A stretch of 64,000 bases of DNA, from assembly GCF_963169125.1 (NCBI RefSeq), contig NC_084802.1, positions 37,780,607 to 37,844,606 of the forward strand. Direction: 5' to 3'. This DNA comes from Humulus lupulus (taxonomy: Eukaryota > Streptophyta > Magnoliopsida > Rosales > Cannabaceae). The position numbers and the translations under genes are program-made. Below the pieces are notes generated by a model. It did no database searches. It was not told where the DNA came from and worked only from the letters and a program-made list of their open reading frames with translations. This document shows positions 59,442 to 64,000 of the stretch, piece by piece. The first letter of the stretch is position 1; each line of letters opens with the position of its first letter.

Positions 59442-59575
59442 ATAGTAAATATTATATAGATTGTATTCCCAAAATGGCTTGTAATCATATATATACCAAA
59501 TCAATATACGGCCATGACTCAAGGAGTCATTTATCATCTTACAATTACACAGTTGTTTCCAAACACACTGTAACA
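59442..59575 (+). mobile_element. C5 3' LTR, second part (end approximate)
   Basis: It continues from the TAATT duplicate. The end is placed at CTGTAACA (59575) because TGTTA/TAACA would be inverted ends, giving a 190-bp LTR. An end at ATTACA (59549) is possible. Confidence 0.5.
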
Positions 59576-59777
59576 GTTTTGCCAAACATGATAATAATGA
59601 TAATTTTGCAAAATATACAAAGGAGATTTGAGAGAGAATCAAAATGGAGGCTAGGTTTTCATTATGTCAAAAGAGATCAAAATAAGAGTACAAGAGTAAC
59701 AAAATATATAGCCAAAATAATGAGAGGATAAAAGACTAAACTACCCTTACATAATAATAAAACTTATATTATTAACA

Positions 59778-59790
59778 TCCCACCTCAAAC
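59778..59790 (-). other. C6 polypurine tract
   Basis: The minus strand reads GTTTGAGGTGGGA immediately before the 3' LTR (TGTTAATAA). Confidence 0.85.
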
Positions 59791-61266
59791 TCACGATGCA
59801 TTTGCGGGAAGCATCGAGAGTTTGCTAACTAAGAAACGAAAACGCGAAATAGTATGAGTCTTCGTAAACAAGTCGGCAATCTGCATAGCGGAAGTGACAA
59901 ATGGTAAAGTGATGGTTCCATTTTGAAAGTGGTGACGAGTAAGATGACAATCTATCTCAATATGTTTCGTGCGCTCATGAAAAATGGAGTTGCGAGTAAT
60001 CTAAATAGCACTAACATTGTCACAATGCATCGGAGTGGGATCTGAGAGAATAACACCCATATCAGCAAGTAACCAACGGAACCAAACAATTTCAGCGGTA
60101 GTGGAGGCCATGGCACGATATTCTGCTTCTGTAGACGATCGAGAGACAACAGTCTGTTTTTTACTTTTCCAAGAAATAAGAGAATCTCCAAAAAATATAC
60201 AAAAACTAGTGGTAGATTTGCGATCAGTACAATCACCACCCCAACCTGCATCTAAGTAGGCACGTAACTCTAAAGTAGATGTAGATGGAAAAAGCAGACT
60301 CTGAAATTGAGTTCCCTAAAGATATCGAAGAATACGAAGCACAACTGCCCAATGAACGGTAGTGGGAGATGCAACAAACTGACTGACAATGTGAACTGCA
60401 TAAGCGATGTCTGGCCTGGTGATAGTAAGGTACACTAAGCTACCAACCATAGTGCGATATAGAGAGGGATCTGACAAGGCAACACCATCAGATGAAGAAT
60501 ACCTGGCATTAAGCTCAAGAGGGGTATCAACAGTGCAAGCATCAGAGAGACGAGCCTGATCGAGAATATCAACAATGTACTTAGATTGAGAAAGAAGATA
60601 GCCACGAGGAGAGTAAGCTACTTCTATCCCTAAAAAGTATCGTAGGGAACCCAAATCTTTCATCTCAAATTCACGATTCAAGTGCGTTTTCAACTCCGTT
60701 ATCCTATTCGCATCATCACCGGTGATAATCATATCATCAACATATAAAGAGAGTAAAGTGCGGCCAGAAGAAGTACACCTAACAAAGAGAGCTGAATCAT
60801 GTGCACTGGGGTGGAAGCCGAGAGAAGTATTCACGATGGAAATTTTTTCAAACCAAGCTCGGGGAGCTTGTTTAGGCCCATAGAGAGCCTTTTTCAATAT
60901 GCAAACTTCTCTTGAATTATGAGGAACACCTGGTGGAGGAACCATGCAAACTTCTTCTTGAAGAGTCCCGTTCAAGAAGGCGTTTTTAACGTCCATTTGA
61001 GAAATGGGCCACTGTCGAGTAGACGCAACAACAATGAGAGTACGAATAGTGGTATGTTTGGAAACTGGAGCGAAAGTTTCCTCATAATCCATCCCATACT
61101 CCTGAGCAAAGCCTTTAGCAACCAAACGAGCTTTGTACCGCTCTACTAACCCATCAGACTTAGTCTTGATCTTGTAAACCCAACGGGAACCAATGTCTAG
61201 TTCAATTTTTGATGGCTCTTCGAGATGAAATCCTAGCGCAACCAAATCGAGGGTACTCAAGAACAT
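59791..61266 (-). pseudogene. C6 reverse transcriptase and RNase H ORF with two nonsense codons
   Basis: One continuous 492-codon frame from the ATG at 61266 to TGA at 59791-59793, with TAG at 60316-60318 and 60001-60003. The first residues (to about 25) are not RT-like and join RT at SRWVYKIKTKSDG. RT has [36 protein letters not shown] and the intact catalytic SLYVDDMIITG. RNase H has YLDAGWGGD, SSTEAEYRAM and HCDNVSAI. The final ADLFTK block is also present. The RT domain itself has no stop. The ATG lies 13 bp from the LTR, overlapping the primer site's end. Confidence 0.9.
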
Positions 61267-61279
61267 TGCTCTGATACCA
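61266..61279 (-). other. C6 primer binding site
   Basis: The minus strand reads TGGTATCAGAGCAA right after the LTR end TTAACA, the classic initiator tRNA-Met site. Confidence 0.92.
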
Positions 61280-61464
61280 TGTTAATTTTGCAAAATAGAC
61301 AAAGGAGATTTGAGAGAGAATCAAAATGGAGGCTAGGTTTTCATTATGTCAAAAGAGATAAAAATAAGAGTACAAGAGCAACAAAATATATAGCCAAAAT
61401 AATGAGAGGCTAAAAGACTAAACTACCCTTACATAATAATAAAACTTATATTATTAACAAATAA

Positions 61465-61974
61465 GAATTCACAAGTAATTACCACTTGACATCCAAACAA
61501 ACCTTGTATTTTAAAATATAGTGTAATTACTAGGATATGTACTATAATAATTACACATTTACTTTCAAAACACGTCCTAAAACTTCTTTAGTAGGAGAAA
61601 AGAAAATGAGAATGAATGAGAGATACCATACCAAGAAAATAGATACATATAAGGAACTGAAAATAAATGAATTTTTGAGTGGTGGAATTGTAAAGGAAAA
61701 TATTTGATTATAAAATGATAATTTACCATTTTAGCTGATACATAATTTGCTCTTAAAAGTCTTCTAATATTGAGATATTTTAGACTATGGGATAAATGCA
61801 TCTTTTTCGTAAATTGAGATTATTAGTTGTATGCTCTTTGAGTAATTGAGATTTACCTCTTAATTAATAGAATTCTTAAGCATTTTCTAAATCTATAACC
61901 AATGATCACCTTATACCAGTTTCCTTTATTCTTCCAATTCTCTCTTATAAAATTCAATTCTTGAACAAATGAGT
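61465..61974. other. No recognisable feature
   Basis: AT-rich sequence to the right of C6. Repeated CCAAACA-type words near 59560-61560 hint at an old MITE, but no clear ends were found. The small ORF at 61577-61801 is not gene-like. Confidence 0.5.
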
Positions 61975-61984
61975 TAACTAGTTA

Positions 61985-62377
61985 GAGCATTTTTAATGGA
62001 GTGCTATAAAAGTGGTATAAGCCATTTTTTAGTCTATTTTCATAGAATTGAACTTCAATGGTAGTCTAAAATATGTGCCAAATTTGGCACATGCTAAAAG
62101 TTGTGCCAAATTTAACACAAAATATAGCATGAATCAAATTTGACTTACAATAAATATCACATTTTTTAATTACTTATTTGCCACTCATTAATACAAATTT
62201 TTAATTTATCTTTTAATAAAAAATTAATTATTTTTGTATATTTTCAATAAACATTAATAGCTATATCATTGATACTTTGTGCTTACAAATGTAAAAATTG
62301 AGTTAAATATATCATTGACACATATTTTGAGCCAAATTTACCACAAATTATACATCATCCATTGAAAATAGTTTTAC
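61985..62377. mobile_element. MITE-like element (393 bp), possibly Mutator-type
   Basis: The left end GAGCATTTTTAATGGAGTG and the right end (minus strand, GTAAAACTATTTTCAATGGATG) share the CATTTTTAATGG-like core as imperfect inverted repeats. Flanks TAACTAGTTA (61975-61984) and TAATTAGTTA (62378-62387) look like a 10-bp duplicate with one change, near the 9-bp size of Mutator-type elements. Internal TGTGCCAAATTTGGCACA is a perfect palindrome. Confidence 0.6.
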
Positions 62378-62387
62378 TAATTAGTTA

Positions 62388-63580
62388 TTCAAAAAAATGT
62401 CCCATAAATAAATTATTCTTCCTCAATTCCATTTTGCAATTTACTTAAAAATAAATAAAAAACCCATTTTGTGGTCTTACGTCTGTCTCCTTCCACTGTC
62501 CATCTTCCAACACACTCTTAGATGCAATTTTACTAATTACATGGGTCAACAATTGGCAATATACTAATAGCTTTGGTATAGTTATAAAAATTTATAATCC
62601 CAATTTATGCTAGTTATAAATAAGAGTAAACTTTGCATGTAATAAATTATATTCTTCTATTAAGAAATTTGCCTCCATGTAATAATAATTATATGAATAT
62701 TGTAAAAAAAAAAAATTACTATGTTACATTAAAAATTTAAGACAAAATAAAATATTTTTCTAAAGTTGATTAAGACAATGCTTGCCTTTATCTTTTAGAA
62801 TTGTTATCAAATATTTAGACTTGCCGATACTTAATAAATTGACAGCATGAATACTTTTGTTTTTTGCTGGAAATGAATACTTTTGTTAACAACATCTTTA
62901 TTAAGCTATAGTCTTCTTATGGTAAAAAAAAATTGATTTATCCCAATACTATGAATATGTTGAGGTTTTATGGTTTATGCATAGCTTTCAGCCGTTTGGG
63001 AAAACTTTTATTTTTGTTTATATCTAAAAGTGCAAGACAAATAAGAGTTTTAACTCACTTTTTCCATTTAGAAATATTTTATAAGTAAATTACGTATTAT
63101 AAAAAATTATTCTAATTTAAAAAATAATTTTTCAAAATGTCTTTTGAGAAAAGTTAGCGCAAAAAATTTTAGATTTTAAAAAAAAAAAGCTTCTAATTTG
63201 TTTACCCACACTTATTCCACAAGTGCTTGTTTGATTTTAAAAACTAAAAACAACTTAGAATAAATTTAGCCTGACGGTACCACCACTTAATAATAACCAA
63301 TTTTATTTCAAACAACACTGATTAAAACATAAACATTTTCATGATAGTTTATTCTTCTTGTTAATAGTTTTTTCTATAAAATTTTCAAACAGCACATAAT
63401 GACATAATAAAAAATTACCATTGGAATTTTTTTCCTCCTTTTCGGTTTTAGATGAGAGGAAAATAGTAGCCAGGGTCAAGTTCAAGTCTAAGAAAGTTTG
63501 GTACCTAACTATTTAGTATTTTCTTTGTCCCCATATGATCAATCTCAATCACAATATATTAGCACGTTACTTGTATTGAA
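62388..63580. other. AT-rich intergenic sequence without recognisable features
   Basis: No long ORF, LTR border or repeat was found. Homopolymer A/T runs are common. Confidence 0.5.
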
Positions 63581-63583
63581 TTA

Positions 63584-63620
<37 letters not shown>
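63584..63620. repeat. (AAT)n microsatellite
   Basis: About 12 uninterrupted AAT/ATA triplets. The rest to 64000 is AT-rich, with short ORFs that show no domain. Confidence 0.95.
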
Positions 63621-64000
63621 TTAATGCCTTGTATTGAATAAAATAATAATACCTGAAAATGAGTGTATGCACAAAACTAGAGGACTAGAGGTGGTCATCA
63701 CCTATGAGTATGACCCTCCTTACTGTTTTTTTTTTAAATGCATTTTTGAAAAAATTAATACAAATATGTGTCTAAAATTAATAATATTTTTATACATTTA
63801 TATATATATATTAAAATATCATTTATTAAAAAAAATTTGTCCAGAAATACACGTCTCCTAAAAAAAATGTATGTAATTATGAATATATTTCATATCAACA
63901 TGTTTACAAATATTAAAGAGAAGCATGGCAATGGGAGGCTTAAGCCTACCCACTAATTTTAAACAAACACATTTATACTTTGATATATTTTTATATTAAG

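Larger units (their letters stand above)
51383..59575 (+). mobile_element. C5: Ty1/copia element (Ale-like), 5'-partial, host of G4, CACTA and a solo LTR
   Basis: From left to right: gag from mid-domain, protease, integrase, partial RT, RNase H, polypurine TGAGGGCATG and a short LTR starting TGTTAGTATAT at 57413. Three later insertions interrupt it. Its 5' LTR and gag N-terminus are beyond the left edge, on the far side of G4. The Gly/Arg-rich gag end and short LTR suggest the Ale/Retrofit lineage; this is a motif-level guess. Confidence 0.82.
59598..61459 (-). mobile_element. C6: miniature Ty1/copia element with only RT and RNase H
   Basis: Two 180-bp LTRs (59598-59777 and 61280-61459) differ at 5 positions by eye. 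Perfect duplicate AATAA flanks it (59593-59597, 61460-61464). PBS and PPT are present. The interior is only 1.5 kb: gag, protease and integrase are absent. It therefore moved, or was deleted, as a replication-defective form that keeps all cis signals. Confidence 0.93.

Noticed and set aside
1..64000. tRNA, rRNA, snRNA or host protein-coding genes
   Set aside because: None recognised; the only tRNA-like words are primer binding sites next to LTRs.

Overview
The window is gene-poor plant nuclear DNA made almost entirely of nested transposable elements. The plant origin is shown by Ty3/gypsy families of Tekay-like, Athila-like and Tat-like type, several Ty1/copia families, a CACTA element and a small MITE-like element. 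I see no host gene, rRNA, tRNA or organelle sequence. The species cannot be read from this; a eudicot is a guess.

Layout, outermost to innermost. A plus-strand copia element (C5) runs from 51383 to about 59575, with its 5' end left of the window. It was entered by a minus-strand gypsy LTR (G4: 37558-38901 and 51304-51382), a CACTA element (52260-54846, TSD TAT) and a solo Athila-type LTR (57469-59436, TSD TAATT). The G4 LTR was entered by a gypsy element (G3, minus, ending at 37557) and by a non-coding LTR element (E5, minus, 38902-51298). The left LTR of G3 was entered by an Athila element (5102-8775, minus), itself cut by a Tekay-like gypsy element (G1, plus, 1-5101). The right LTR of G3 holds a complete Tat-lineage element (TAT, 17328-37011, minus, TSD GATAT). 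The reverse transcriptase of TAT holds copia CA1 (24720-32635, minus, TSD CTGTC/CTGCC), and one LTR of CA1 holds a solo LTR (25371-26435, TSD CTTGG). E5 holds CA2 (40819-47336, plus), a second copy of the CA1 family. To the right lie a tiny copia element (C6, 59598-61459, TSD AATAA), a MITE-like element (61985-62377) and AT-rich sequence without recognisable features.

Most coding regions are broken by nonsense codons, frameshifts and deletions. The one open and intact stretch is the G1 integrase plus chromodomain (1-1074). The most interesting content is the plus-strand antisense ORF of TAT (18179-21519), which has its own TATA box and plausible introns. Other points of interest are GC-rich palindromic islands inside AT-rich LTRs of unrelated families, the stem-loop tandem array of the G3 LTRs, the doubled polypurine tract and hairpin of the CA family, and C6, which keeps only RT and RNase H between intact ends.
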